This document shows, piece by piece, positions 12,021 to 24,815 of a DNA stretch of 64,000 nucleotides. The notes beneath the pieces were generated by a model. It did no database searches and was not told the DNA's origin. It saw only the letters and a program-made list of their open reading frames with translations. How positions within the stretch are numbered: the stretch's first letter is position 1; every line of letters begins with the position of its first letter. Origin of the DNA: Phaseolus vulgaris (lineage: Eukaryota > Streptophyta > Magnoliopsida > Fabales > Fabaceae). The stretch spans positions 47,214,672-47,278,671 of the forward strand of contig NC_023759.2 of assembly GCF_000499845.2 (NCBI RefSeq), read 5' to 3'. The position numbers and the translations under genes are program-made.

Positions 12021-13812
12021 AGCAAATCATAGTGGAAGGTCTGCTAAAGTTTCATCTTCACGTTACCAATTTTTATAATGGCTTTCATAGTGAGAAACGA
12101 CAAATAACTCATAGCATTGGCCTTCCTTTAAGAATGTGGAGTCTGCATATGACTGTTCTGAAAAGAACCGAAACGGAATAACGAGATATCAGATTAGTGG
12201 GTAGTCGATAAGCCTCCCATGTTCTTCCCATAACATAACTGCCACTTTCTTTTCCCCCCCAGATTTTCTTAATATAATTAATGAATCAATTACACATATA
12301 CACGTATGTTAAAGTTAGATCACAAAAATTAAACCCTTGCTTCTTATATACAAACAACCTCTTGTAAACACTCATAGAAAAACAATTTGTAACCACCGAG
12401 ACATGGTTGTTCTGGTTTAACAAGGATCTCAATTTCGAGTTCTCGAGAGTAGTTGTCTATGTATGTATGCATGCATTCATCCTTGTTTTATTATTAAACA
12501 AGCATAAACGGTTGCAGACGAAGTGTGTATACAATAAATGATTTAGTTCTACAAATGTTCAAGTGACCAACCCAACAAGTTAGAAACATTAATGAAGGAT
12601 TACATTTCATTTGGTTGCAATCTCAAAAGTGAATTATGCCAAAGGATGCTAAACACTGATGTCTATACTCTATACATGGTGCTAGTCGCTAGATTGAAAA
12701 AAATGAATACTCTGTTAAAATCCCAACGTCAATATAATGTAAAGAATAGCAAAGAAGACAAGAAGCATGGGGCCAACGAACTTTATCCCAGGATGGTTTT
12801 AAAATACACGAATGCAGTTTTGCGAGTAAATAGTTAAGCTTTGTTTACATAATAATTAAAATATGAATCCTGTTAGAGTATCTAAGAACACAAGTTGAAG
12901 AATACATAATACATTAGTAATATGATATGTTAGTTGTGAGAATGTGTCACTTTAATTCTTTAACCAGAAATTCACGATGTGAATACACAATATTTTATGT
13001 CTGAAACGTCCATCACTATGGAGATGAAAATTCATCTTTCTGCTTTTCTTCCACTCTATAAGAGCTAGAATGTTCCCAGTTTCTTTCTTTGGCAGCCCAA
13101 ATGGTGACACTAATTCGGGTCAGGGTTTCTCAATTCCTTGTGCTACTGATAGCCAATTATGGCACTTTGGTATTTTTGTCAGTAATGCTCTCAAGTGGAA
13201 ACTCATATGTGTTATTTTCAAAAAAAAAATTATTAAGAAGTGCATTTTAATTCATATGAACTAATTTAGCTCAATTTTATAAAATTGTTTATAAAATAAA
13301 ATTTGTATTTATTTATATATTACGAAATATTGTAAATTTTATTGCAGTTAGAATCTCAACACTTTAATTTTTGTTTTATTTAATTCATTTGAGTTGCAAC
13401 AACAGTTCTTTTTTTCCACATTTCGGCGTGGGAATGGCCCCTTTTTTCATTATGATGAGACACCACATTCAGTGGATCGTAATTCCAAACCACCAATGAT
13501 AATCCATAAACTGCGTTTAGCATGCAAAAAGTTAATTGCTAAAACCCAATCCAATTCTTCAATAGTTTTTGCTTTGAAAGCCGAAAGACAAAAGTGGATA
13601 GCCAAAAAGGCTACGTTGTGCTGCACTCAACCAATCTTAATTTCTTAATCCAAATATAACTACAAAAAAAAACCATTATTTTCACTACATTAGTTACTAT
13701 AAGTTAAATTTTGTAATGTTTTTTTGTGAATTTTAATTTATTTAATGAATTATTTTTTCTTTTTTAATTTTTAATCACTTTTAACTAATATAAAAGTGTG
13801 TTAAAATATATG

Positions 13813-13844
<32 letters not shown>
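13813..13844. repeat. (TA)n microsatellite
   Basis: An uninterrupted run of about 16 TA dinucleotides ending at ATATTTATTC. Likely length-polymorphic between accessions. Confidence 0.9.
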
Positions 13845-13848
<4 letters not shown>

Positions 13849-15393
13849 TCATATGTATGAAGAGCATTCTCCTCATAAACCGTTTTTTTTACACAATTAC
13901 ATTTATTTTTCCATTTTATTCTTGTATCTATTTTTTATTTTATTTATACCTATGTATAGAGAGGATGATCCTCGTAACTGACTTTTTAGTGTACATATTT
14001 ACTTTTTTATTTTATTCTTATGTCAATATGTTATTTATTATTTTATAAATATATAATACGAGGTTTTTTGTCATTTTATTATTATCCTGGACATTTCTGT
14101 GATTTTATTTTTTTAATATTTACTTTTATGTTTATAATTATATCTTCTAATAACCAAATTTATCTTCCTTTATAACTTCTCACTCCCCTCTCTATCAACA
14201 ACTTTTCACTTTCCTCTCTATAAAAAAAATTTCTCACTTCTCTCTCTGTTAATTGTGTTATTGTTATTGAAACTTATCAGTTACAATATTAAGGTATCTC
14301 AAGTCTCACTCATTTCCTTCACATCCTTTTATTTTCTCTGCTTCCATTCTCACTTTTTTTCTTTTCTCTTTTCTTATCCTCGTTTTCTTTTTCCTAATTT
14401 TTCATAAGACACTACAACTATAAACTCAACCATGTTTTATTTTTTGTGTTTCAAATTTGTAAAGATTCGGAGAGAAATTTAAGCTTATTTACGTGTTTTT
14501 AGTTTTATTCTCAGACTTATTAGATACAAATATGTAAATTAATTAAGACGATAAAAAAATCTAGAAAAAAAACACAAGGACAAAGATAAAAACAAAATAT
14601 ATGTTATGTAATAAATAAGCAAATTTTAATATTAAATATAACTATATATAAATATAAAAATAAAAAATACAAATATATAAAGAGAGAGGGAGGGAGACAG
14701 TATATTGCTAGCAACCATCTAAATAAAATATGATTGAAAATATATAAATTTAAACAAATATTCTATTTATATACAAATACATGTGTCATGTCAAGTCATA
14801 ATATTATCTTTTATCGCTTTAAAATGTATTAATTTAAATAGGTATTTTAATACGTATACTGGTTATATTCTATTCTATCAATTTTTTATTAATTTGGTTT
14901 AAAAGTTAAGAAATTAATTATTTTTATCCGCACAATAAAATTGTGTATACCATTTGGTATCCCCTACCTATGAACCCTGAGCAATTGGTCACTCCATACA
15001 ATAGAAGTTTCTATTAGAAATTTCAACTTTATAATATTCATTTTTTAAAATAAAATAAATTAGGAAAAATGCGTCCTAAAAATTGGTGCTCAAGAAAAAT
15101 TTGTAGCCACCACTCACGATGTTCCGTAATCAATTTGTTGACGAGCATGCGTCTGGCTCAATGCTCACTGTACGAATTCTTAAACATGTCTATCTAAAAT
15201 AAATGGCTTTTGAAGATTTCGTTTGAGAGAAAAAAAAAAGAGAAGATTAATAATGAGGTGACAATTTAAATTAATTAAAATTAAAAGAGTTCATTTCCTA
15301 AATATATTGTTAACATAAAATTATGATCAGAAAAAAATTAGTATTTAGAATTTAGGTTACCATTTTACCATTTCATTTCTATATTACAAAATA

Positions 15394-15715
15394 AATATAT
15401 ATATTATTAAAAATTATTAAATAAAAATTAATTTAAAAAATTAAAAATAATTAGTTATTATAATGACTAAATTATATACTATTTTAAAAAAAAAATTATT
15501 AATTTTTAAATTAATTTTTATTATTATAAATAATTTTTAAATTGATATCTAATTACCTACTAAAGTTTTAAATACTAATTTTAGAATCTAAATAATTAGT
15601 TGTTAAAATTTAGGTAGCTAATTATATACCAATTTAGAAACTAATAACTAATTTAACTAATTTTTTTATCTTTAAAATTAGTTTTTATTTAATAATTTTA
15701 TTATAGTGATATAAA
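15394..15715. mobile_element. AT-rich MITE-like hairpin element
   Basis: The left end reads ATTATTAAATAAAAATTAATTT. The right end reads AATTAGTTTTTATTTAATAAT followed by TTTATTATAGTG, its inverse complement with a few mismatches. Internal blocks (TAATTAGTTATTATAATGAC and a TACCTACTAAAGTTTTAAAT block) recur in the elements near 4378, 24835 and 25870. No target duplication is certain and there is no coding sequence. The superfamily is not assigned. Confidence 0.5.
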
Positions 15716-16649
15716 CTAATTACACTTATTTATAAGATTTTTATTTTTATTTTTTTTCATTTGTGCATTACAATAAATGTGTACTTATTACAATAAATGT
15801 GTACTTGTAAACTAAGTAAATATTATGCTAAGGATATAAATAAAAAAAAGTAATGTTTTAAAATTTGAAAATGATAATTAGATAAAAATTAAAGTAATTT
15901 AAAATACGACACTTAAAAAAAAAGAACTTAGAGAATATAGAAAGTCAATTTTTTTTATTATTTTAAGTAAAAAAAGTGTTGTATTTGGAGAAGGGGTTTG
16001 GAATTTTGATAAATAAAAATGTTTAAATAATGAGATTTGGAATTTTTAATTGGAAACAACTTATTGGGATATAAATTTAAGTACGAGATTTCACTGTAAA
16101 GAAACATGAATGGTTGAAATTAAATTTTTGAGCGATCAAGAGTATAAATTTATGTTTGGTACGAGATAGTAAAGTAATATGAATGGTTGAAATTAAATCT
16201 TTGAGCATAAAAGGTACAAATTTATGTTTGGTAAGAGACAGTGATTGTTAGTGACTTTTAAAAGTGTTGGAGAAATTAATATCCGACAAGTCATGTTCGT
16301 GAATACACACAATTAAAGACTAAAATCGCCTCAATAAAATTTCTAGAATAACAAGAAGAAAAGGTCAAAGTTTAATTTTGAAGTTTCTTACATTGCTCAC
16401 TTGCCTTATGTTAAAAACCCAAAAAAATATAGGGTATTCGTAAACATTCTCCATTTAAACAATTAAAAAAAATGAATAAAAGAAGGAAACATATAATAAT
16501 ATTAGTCATTTTCACATAACATTCAAGTCTATGCATCCAATGGTGTGAAAAATACTCCATATATTTTCTACAACATTTGTTCACTTTTAGAAAAGAAAAA
16601 ATCTTAAAAATTATATCAATAATAATGTTTAAAAGTTAAGGAATCAAAT

Positions 16650-17012
16650 TATTACAAAATCTAACGCAACTCCATTAAACCGGCTCATTAGTGAGATTTG
16701 CACTCACTTATATACAATGAAATGTCATAATCTCTAGTCGATGTGAGATCTCCAACACCCCCTTTATGCTGAGGATGACAGCTCGTGCGTAGGATAACAT
16801 ATTATGAGTGGTCCGATAACGGCCCGATAGCGGATGACACGATAGGCCCCAACAAACACTTGTAAGGATAAACTTTAAATGGCTCTGATATCATATTACA
16901 AAGTAGACTTTAAACCTAACTGAACCCCTATAAAACCGACTCATAGAATAAGATTTGTACCAACTTATATATAATAAAATGTCTTAATTAATCTGTATAG
17001 GGATCTCTAACA
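16650..17012 (-). mobile_element. TRIM: complete miniature LTR retroelement with 5-bp target duplication
   Basis: Two direct repeats of about 108 bp (16650-16757) and 119 bp (16894-17012) flank a 136-bp interior. On the minus strand each LTR starts TGTTGGAGAT-like (TGTTAGAGAT at the right copy). The minus strand next to the 5' LTR reads TGATATCAGAGCCA (16880-16893), matching the plant initiator-Met tRNA primer-binding site TGGTATCAGAGC with one mismatch. A purine tract TAAAGGGGG (16758-16766, minus) abuts the 3' LTR as a polypurine tract should. CAAAT flanks both sides (16645-16649 and 17013-17017), a perfect 5-bp duplication. There is no room for proteins, so it is non-autonomous. It ends 58 bp before the TATA box of the first SDR gene. 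Confidence 0.88.
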
Positions 17013-17069
17013 CAAATTAAAATTTTCTATTGGGTTTTCTTCATCGATATATTGGCCTCCTTATCTCTT

Positions 17070-17076
17070 ATAAATT
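17070..17076 (+). promoter_or_regulatory. TATA box of SDR gene copy 1
   Basis: TATAAAT lies 49 bp before the ATG at 17125, which suggests a very short leader. The TRIM element ends at 17012, so everything further upstream is transposon for more than 350 bp. Confidence 0.5.
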
Positions 17077-17124
17077 TAGGAAAGTGGTTATATCAAGATA
17101 GTGCAAAAGAAGCAAAGCAGGAGA

Positions 17125-17997
17125 ATGTCGAAAGAAAGGTATAGAAGGAGTTTCACTATTCCTTACGTTATCTCTCTGTAGACCATCTGTGCTTAATAAA
17201 TTTGTCTGATCTTTAGGTTGCAGGGTAAGGTGGCTATTGTCACCGGTGGAGCCACCGGAATAGGAGAGGAAGCAGTGAGGATATTCGTTGAAAACGGAGC
17301 ATCAGTAGTTATAGCAGACATAAAGGACGAATTAGGTCACAGTTTGGCAAGTTCATTAGGCTCAGAGAAGGTGAGTTATCGGCACTGTGATGTGAGAAAC
17401 GAGAATGAAGTTGCGGAAACGGTGGCTTTCACAGTAGAGAAATATAGGAGCTTAGACATCATGTTCAACAATGTTGGTATCGCAGGATCTTATACAACCA
17501 TACTAGATTTGGATCTTACCGAATATGATAACACCATGGCCGTGAATATTCGCGGTGCAGTAGCATTTATCAAGCACGCGGCACGTGTCATGGTGGAAAG
17601 GAAGATACGTGGATCCATAATCTGCACAGTAAGTATTGCTGGCTCCAACGCCGGAGCCGCGGGTCATGAATACACCGTATCCAAACACGGTCTTCTTGGG
17701 CTTGTTCGGTCGGCGTGTGGCGAGCTTGGAGCCTACGGGATAAGAGTGAATTCCATTTCGCCTTATGCAATTGCCACACCTCTTACTTGCGACGCACTCG
17801 AGGTGGGAGTTGCTGAAGTTGAAGCTGCAGCACACGGTTCTGCAAATTTGGAGGGAATTACGTTGAAGGCTAATCATATTGCAGAAGCTGCTCTGTTTCT
17901 TGCCTCTGATGAATCGCTTTATGTCAGTGGCCACAACTTGGTCGTCGATGGAGGTTTCTCCGTCGTTAACCGCTGGCTTCCTAGGATTCAAAAGTAA
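17125..17997 (+). CDS. SDR110C short-chain dehydrogenase, array copy 1
   Basis: Exon 1 is 17125-17138 (14 nt, MSKE plus two bases), intron 17139-17216, exon 2 is 17217-17997; 264 residues. Classical SDR NAD(P)-dependent oxidoreductase of the SDR110C group that includes Arabidopsis SDR3/SDR5, secoisolariciresinol dehydrogenase and ABA2. Visible motifs: TGGATGIG nucleotide-binding loop (14-21), Asp 39 after the second beta strand (favours NAD), CDV near 62, NNVG (89-92; the usual Ala is Val), Asn 115, catalytic Ser 144 and Tyr 157 with Lys 161 (YTVSK). The catalytic set is complete, so the enzyme should work. Its substrate is unknown; lignan, terpenoid or steroid-type alcohols are known in the group. 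The nearest relative is copy 2, about 3 kb downstream in the same orientation. Confidence 0.92.
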
Positions 17998-19381
17998 ATT
18001 ATCACAAAAAAACAGAGCAAGAAACAGAGCACCTTCCTCAATATCATTAGTCTTCGATGTCTTGCCAACGGAGTCCAAATGTTTTTATATGATCTTCTTC
18101 ATTTCGTGTGTTGAACATCTTCTGCAACTTTAAATTCTCATTCCATGTGTTGAACTACTTCAGTGGCCATATGTGTTTAAAATTTACTTGTTTCAATATG
18201 CCATTTTTTATTACATTATAGAATATTAATCTTTACTTACTTTTAATAATGAGAGCACAAATTAAAGACAAAGTGTAGAAAAATAATCATTAAATAACCA
18301 TATAATAATAAAAATGATATAAATGTAGAATTAATGAGTTAAAGAAAGTTTATATATATATATATAAACTATAAATTAGAAAGAAAAAATAAACTTTGTG
18401 TCAAAGAAGAATAGTTTACATAAAGTAATATAAATTAAAAGTATTTTGGCAATAGATTAGTAAGTGTCATAAATTGACTATTGACTTCTAATAATACTTT
18501 GTCAACCACTAAAAATCACTAAAAGTTAATTCTATTAGTTACAATCATACGAACATGTATTTAAAAAGAAAACACTCAAGTCCAAAGTTAGTTCATATTT
18601 AAAAATTTTGAGTCTTAATATAAATTCAAAGCTACTTGAAAAAAATTAAAAAGAAAAAAGCGTAGTATCTTCAGTTTCCAAAATCCCATTAAAAAATCCC
18701 AAAAGATTCGAATTTAAACATAATACTTCACATCCAAATATATGTAAATTTAAATAATCAATCACAAAAGATATAACCAGAATAACTACATCTACTGACT
18801 TAAACTATTTTTGGGCTCAAGATAACCCCTTTTTACTCTTATACTAATTTTCGATTAGTAAATAATTAGAAAGTAAACTCTACAATTAATGTTAGGGAAA
18901 TTTTAATACCAAAAATGTATTATTTTTTTTTTGTTAACTACTTCCTCCCTTATCTTCATGTTTCGATGAGCTGTCATTTGATTTATGTAGGTCCTCAGTT
19001 TATTGATAATGTGGTTCAGTAAATTCTACAAAAATTAATATTTTTGTAACGAAATAATTGTTAAAAATTAAAAGAAATAAACATGATGAATGTGTGATGA
19101 GATCCACTTGGCTTTGCTTCCTTTTTAAGCTAAACAAATATGGTTGCTTATTATAAAGTCTGTTAAATTTCAAACTAAAAATCTGTTCGAAATCACGTGT
19201 GAAGAAAAATAGAAAAGAACTTTCCCATTGGATTAAAATAAAATATATGTTAATTCTTATATTATAACACAAAATATTTTATTTTTTATTCAAATTTTAA
19301 ATTGCTTCTAATATACAAATAATTAGATAGTTTATTTGTTTTTTAAATTCATCAAGTTACACTTCATCAATCTATTATAAA
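17998..19381. other. Spacer between SDR copies 1 and 2, left part
   Basis: AT-rich, no supported gene. The 90-codon minus-strand frame at 19000-19272 is Phe/Ile-rich with no domain and is probably chance. Confidence 0.5.
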
Positions 19382-20028
19382 TCTATACCTATATATATAG
19401 AGGGGATTCCCTCTTAACTGCTCTTAATTTTTTTTCCTATTTTATCCTTGTATTAATATTTAATTTTATTATTGTATTATGATCATTGTGTCATTTCTTA
19501 TTCTCCTCTTAACTGCTTTTAATTTTTTTTTTCATTTTATCCTTACTTAATAATTTATTGTATTAATTTATTTTGGTTATTTAGACATTTTATAATTTCA
19601 AAAATTAATAAAATATTTTTTTAATTTATTTTATTTGTTATTATCTAACTGGAGAGTGGAGAGAATGGGAGGGTGGAGAGATTGATTAGTTACTTTTCTG
19701 TTTTAAAGATTTTCTTCACTAATAAATAAAAAATTAAATATATTTGTAATATTTTGTGGACCAGTAGGAGGGTGGAAATTTTGTACGTTACTTCTCTGAT
19801 TTCATTTTATCCTTACTTAATAATTTATTGTATTAATTTATTTTGGTTATTTGGACATTTTATAATTGCAAAAATTAATAAAATAATTTTAAAATTTAAA
19901 ATTTATTTTATTTGTTATTATTTAACTGGAGAGTGGAGAGAGTGGAGAGATTGATTAGTTACTTTTCTGTTTTAAAGATCTTCTTTTCTATTAAATAAAA
20001 AAAATTAATTACTCTTTAACTTCGCTAG
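19382..20028 (+). mobile_element. Helitron-like element with internal 270-bp tandem duplication
   Basis: The left end reads A then TCTATACCTATATATATAG, like the 5'-TC terminus of plant Helitrons, followed by an AGGGGATTCCCTC stem. A CTAG followed by T at 20025-20029 could be the 3' end; the A/T flanks fit Helitron insertion, but I see no GC hairpin before the CTAG. Inside, a unit starting TTCATTTTATCCTTACTTAA is repeated 270 bp apart (19531 and 19801) with near identity, including a GGAGAGTGGAGAGA block. No helicase gene is present, so it would be non-autonomous. The boundaries are tentative. Confidence 0.4.
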
Positions 20029-20919
20029 TAGTTATAATGAACATTACATCTATATTCAAAATAATAATGATAAAAAAAAACTAATAATTTAAAAAAATTA
20101 CAATCATTTCATATAAAAATAATTTATTTTCAATCATTTTTATACTATTACCTCAACCGTCTAATTAGATAAAGACAAAAAAAAACAAATATAATTAACT
20201 CATTAATATACTATCATTTGGATGGGTAGTTAACACTTAAAATAAGAGTTTGAATAAATTATAATTATTATTTGGTTGAAATGGAACAAAGAGGAGTTGA
20301 TAATTGAATATCTAGAAAAGTTTCTTGATAAGATATCGCTTCATGTGGTTCACTTTCACTTGGTTAGGTTAGAAAGAACAACTAGGACTTGGTAAAGTTT
20401 AATGGCTACAAATACAACTAACAAAAAACTTAATGGACTCACTGTAACTTTCTTATCTTTTACTTTATCTCACTATTTTTTTCTTACTTTTCATAATATT
20501 TAGAAATACAAATATTTGGAAGAAATTTGAGTATTTCACAATTAACTTTAATACTACTAAACCGAAAATGACATTATTTTATTCACTCTATTCCATGGTT
20601 TTTCTATTTTATTTACGTCACTTTTTTTATCAGAAAGAAATAATAATGTGGTAGTCCAACTCATTTTATTTATTTATTCATTTTATTTACCTTACATTAT
20701 TTATTATATCTTATTATTCGTCTCCTCTATACATCCAAAACACATTCTTATCCCTCTATCTTACTATGACCCTACAGCTCAGACACAACACCATGGAAAA
20801 CGTGATTGGTTTATCTTTTGTAAAAGTAACACGATTTTTTTCATTGGAAAATATTTCTTTCACTCTTTCTTCATCTTTGTTTCCTACAGTTTTCTAGGGA
20901 AATTTTACAGTAATAAATC
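20029..20919. other. Spacer before SDR copy 2
   Basis: AT-rich promoter-side sequence. The open frame at 20648-20929 runs into the TATA box and leader of SDR copy 2 and is not a credible gene. Confidence 0.5.
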
Positions 20920-20929
20920 TTATATATAA
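20920..20929 (+). promoter_or_regulatory. TATA box of SDR gene copy 2
   Basis: TATATATAAG lies 60 bp before the ATG at 20989, spaced much as the TATA box of copy 1. Confidence 0.55.
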
Positions 20930-20988
20930 GACTGAGCAGAAGTTTCAAGTCCACTTTGCACACAAGCAAGGAGAAGCCATATTATATA

Positions 20989-22026
20989 ATGTCCAAGCAA
21001 AGGTATGGCTCTCAATATTCTTTTCATTACCCTATTGAAGGTATAGTTTCAATCAATTTCCTAGATTGCATGAATTTAAACTTCTAAGAATCTGTGATTT
21101 GATTTATCACCAATACATAAAGTGATTAGACAGGGTAGAAAATCACATATTTTCAAAAGTTATAAAATATTAATTATGTCACCTGAAGATTAATTAACGA
21201 GAACACGTGGGTGAGTAATTTTTAATAAATTGATATGATCCTTAGGTTGCAGAGTAAGGTGGCTATAGTCACCGGCGGAGCTGGCGGAATAGGAGCAGAA
21301 GCGGTGAGGATATTCATCGAAAACGGAGCGTCGGTGGTCATAGCAGACGTGAAGGACGAATTAGGTCAAAAGTATGCTAGTTCATTTGGTTCAGAGAAAG
21401 TGAGTTACCGCCACTGTGACGTGAGGAACGAGAAGCACGTTGAAGAAACAGTAGCTTTCGCGGTGGAGAAATACGGCAGCTTAGACATCTTGTTCAGCAA
21501 CGCCGGCATCGCGGGTCCTTTGTCGAGCATTCTTGCCTTCGATCTCAACGAATTTGACAACACCGTGGTCGTGAATCTTCGCGGTGCAGCAGCATTCATC
21601 AAGCACGCGGCGCGTGTGATGGTGGAAAGGAAGACGCGTGGATCAATAATCTGCACGGCTAGCGTGGCCGGTTCCGTCGCCGGATGCGCGGGTCATGATT
21701 ACACCGCATCCAAACACGCCCTTGTCGGGCTTGTTCGGTCGACGTGTAGCGAGCTCGGAGCTTACGGCATAAGAGTGAACTCCATTTCACCTTATGCAGT
21801 TGCGACGCCTCTTACTTGTGAAGCCTTGGATATGAAGGATAGTGAAGTTGAAGCTGCAGGGCATGCGTTAGCGAACTTGCATGGAATCACTTTGAAGGCT
21901 AGTCACATTGCAGAAGCTGCTCTGTTTCTTGCTTCTGATGAATCGGCTTATATGAGTGGACACAACTTGATCGTCGACGGAGGTTTCTCCGTCGTTAATC
22001 GCGGTCTTCCATGTATTAAAAATTAA
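20989..22026 (+). CDS. SDR110C short-chain dehydrogenase, array copy 2
   Basis: Exon 1 is 20989-21002 (14 nt, MSKQ plus two bases), intron 21003-21245, exon 2 is 21246-22026; 264 residues, the same length as copy 1. Motifs in order: TGGAGGIG, Asp after VVIA, CDV, SNAG (the first Asn of the usual NNAG is Ser, as I recall for Arabidopsis SDR3), Asn of VVVNLRG, catalytic Ser in CTASVAG and YTASK. All catalytic residues are present. It matches copy 1 through most of its length, including the C-terminal SGHNL-VDGGFSVVNR. The codons are GC-richer than the surrounding DNA, as in copy 1. A tandem duplicate; the substrate is not deducible. Confidence 0.93.
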
Positions 22027-24579
22027 ATTATCATGCTATGATGATGCAATGATGATGAGCAGCCACTATCAAAATAAATATTTTGATACACTCTCGTATC
22101 ATTATATATTAAATACTTTATTATTGATAAAAAGCTATTCAGTAAGTTGTTTAAAGAAAAATGGTTGCCATTACATATTTTTCTATAGAATATATCTTGG
22201 TGTTCATAGTTCACTTAAGTTTTTAAGGATTGTGTTCCGAGTTAGATTTCTCTATTTTTAATAAAATAAATTTGTGTTGAAATATGTTTGATTTTAGTTT
22301 CTTAATGTAAATTAGTTGTTTAGATCTTTATATATAAAAATATGTTCTTTTAATCAGTAAACAATAAATAATATAAATATAAAAAAATAAAATAAAAAGG
22401 TGTCTCAATCCTTATATGAAATAATTTAAATAACATTTTTAAGCATCTTGCTTGAAAACAAACCTATCAAACAAAACACAAACATCTTTTACCATCACTG
22501 GCTTCATGCAAAACAAATAACGTTAAACGACTTTACATAAAAAAGGAATTGTGTATCTTAAACAAGAAAAATCAAAAACTAAAGTATGAATAAGAAACTA
22601 AACACACACAGAAGACCAACCTCCCAAATCAGACAAGTATTCCCAAATCACACAAGTATCAAAATTTTGCTCATAATAATAATAATACAAGTAGTTAAAC
22701 TTGAACTCCATCTAAAAAAAGAGAAATACACAATGTCTTATATATAATTGGTATCCTCCTTACAAAATTATCTTTCTCTAAGAAAAAATTATTTATACAT
22801 ATTTTAATATTTTATTATTATTTTTATTTAATTGATATAGAAAAAGCACACTCAAATTTCATGAAGAAACGTAAAACATACTACCACTACACCTTTAATT
22901 ATAATATTACTATGAATATTCCTTGCATTAATATTATTTTTGGATAGATTCGTAGATAAAATATACACGTATGTATATTACGGATAAACATGTAATCATA
23001 GATATAATATTAATAATAATAATAATAATAATATTACTCATGATATAATCTGTATATAACTTATCAATTTTTATGTATATTGTAAATAATATTAGTAAAA
23101 GTATTAATAATAATGTTATTATTATTATTAATGAGTAGAAAATAATTTAATAAAATATTTAATTAAATAATAAAAACTATTTTTTTCTAGACAACCAAAC
23201 AGAAGCTTATTTTTAATAATGGATATTAAACGAAATTATTCAATAAATATCACAGCTTTTGTTTTAGAGGAACTACAATGGAATATTGCTAAGAACTAAA
23301 GTATATTTAACTTAATGAATTTTTAATGTACCTTTTTTTTATATTACGTAGTTTTTAATCAATTAAAAAATACACTTAATTTGAGCACATACATGTTAAT
23401 GGGAATTTAAAAAAATATAAAATAATGCTATGATAATTATTAAAGTTGTATATAATTCTTGTGATAATCTATACTTATTTATATAAAGATGATTTTCTAT
23501 TATAACTTTTTTGGTATATACAATTTTTTTTCGATTATACCTTATTTAATATATCTTATTTTATTAATACAATACAATATTTTGTCATTTCGTATTAATT
23601 ACTTAAAAAATAAATTTATTTTTAATTTTTAAATTAATATTAATGTACAGGATTTTTATGCAAACTCACTTCCATTATTTCTTTAATTCCTTCTAGGCAA
23701 AAAGAAGAAGAAAGAGAGAGTATATTATCACACGTTTCCACACAAAATCTTACATATCAAATAAAATAATTTATATTTTTAATCCATCTTTTCACTTCAC
23801 TTGAAGCAACTATATTTTTTGGTAAAACCATTGCTTTTTTTATCTACCATCAAATTAATCCTAACTTTATTAACGTAAACATTATCATACTCTTCGATTT
23901 CAAAACTATAAATTCCAAAACTATAAATGAAAGAAAAAAAAAGACTCAAAATACCAAAATAAAAGATTATTTAATCAATTCACCATTTTTCTTTTATATA
24001 TTATATTTTAACTTTTTTATTTTAACTTATCCAAAATTATTTCCCAGACAGTGTCTTTTTCTGTAGGGACACTTTCTTTGAATTCCACATATAACAGGAA
24101 CTAGACGTGCCTCCGCCCAGCTCATTTCACATGTTTGTTAAGAGGAAAACATCATTTTGAAATGAAAAATAAAACTTTGAAACTCTTATTTTTATCTAAC
24201 TTTCATTATAACCTTTTTTAATAGTAAAATATTATATTTAATTAATAAAATAATATAATTATTAATTGTTAAATGAGACTTAAAAAAATGACTGTCAATA
24301 TATCATTCATCATTTGAAATATATTTCTAAACTCTACTGTTTTTAATTTCTTCATCAACAGTATCTTGACCCTTAACAATAAAGCGTTGCGGAATTTTTC
24401 AGAGAAAGGTGGCAAACATGTATCACGGGATCAATTATTGGGATAATGTCCCAAGCTTCAGGACAACGTGTACTAGGGAGTTACTTGCATAAATTGCCAA
24501 CTTCTTTTTTCAGACAAAAATTTTAAATAGAAAAGAAAGTTTCGATAACAAAGTTAATTCATCAAATATTCCTTTGTTT
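22027..24579. other. AT-rich spacer, left part of the 11-kb gap in the SDR array
   Basis: No gene is supported. TCTATACTTATTTATATAAAG near 23468 resembles the Helitron-like 5' end at 19382. TAA/ATT trinucleotide runs occur near 23010 and 23120. Confidence 0.5.
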
Positions 24580-24815
24580 TGTTGGAGATAATCTGCGTTA
24601 ACTAGAGATGAGGATAATTTATTGTATATAATATATGCAAACTCATCTTATGAGCCGGTTTTATGAAGTTGAGTTAGACTTAAAATTCACTTCATAATAT
24701 GATATCAGATTCATTTTCGAGTCTATCTTAACGAGTGTTTGTTGGGCTTATTAGGTCACCCCTATCAGACCGTTATCGAACCACCCATAATATGTTATCT
24801 CACGCACCTGTAATA
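24580..24815 (+). mobile_element. Truncated TRIM copy (5' LTR plus interior)
   Basis: It starts TGTTGGAGAT at 24580 and runs about 120 bp as an LTR that includes GAGCCGGTTTTATGAAGTTGAG, then TGATATCAGA (24700-24709) at the primer-binding position. An interior with GAGTGTTTGTTGGGC and GACCGTTATCGAACCACCC matches the inverse complement of the copy at 16650-17012. The 3' LTR is missing; the sequence passes into an AT-rich hairpin-type element. Older and more diverged than the first copy. Confidence 0.75.

Larger units (their letters stand above)
12021..16644. other. Long AT-rich spacer
   Basis: No gene is supported. It holds a TA microsatellite (13813-13844), a Helitron-like terminus region near 13850-14060, an AT-rich hairpin element (15394-15715) and a 20-bp direct duplication (ATTACAATAAATGTGTACTT, near 15768 and 15788). 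Open frames at 12592, 13070 and 13394 have no domain or partner exon. Confidence 0.55.

Noticed and set aside
17503..18078. 191-codon minus-strand frame antisense to SDR copy 1
   Set aside because: GC-rich coding sequence often leaves the opposite strand open; its protein shows no domain and the sense strand is clearly the gene.
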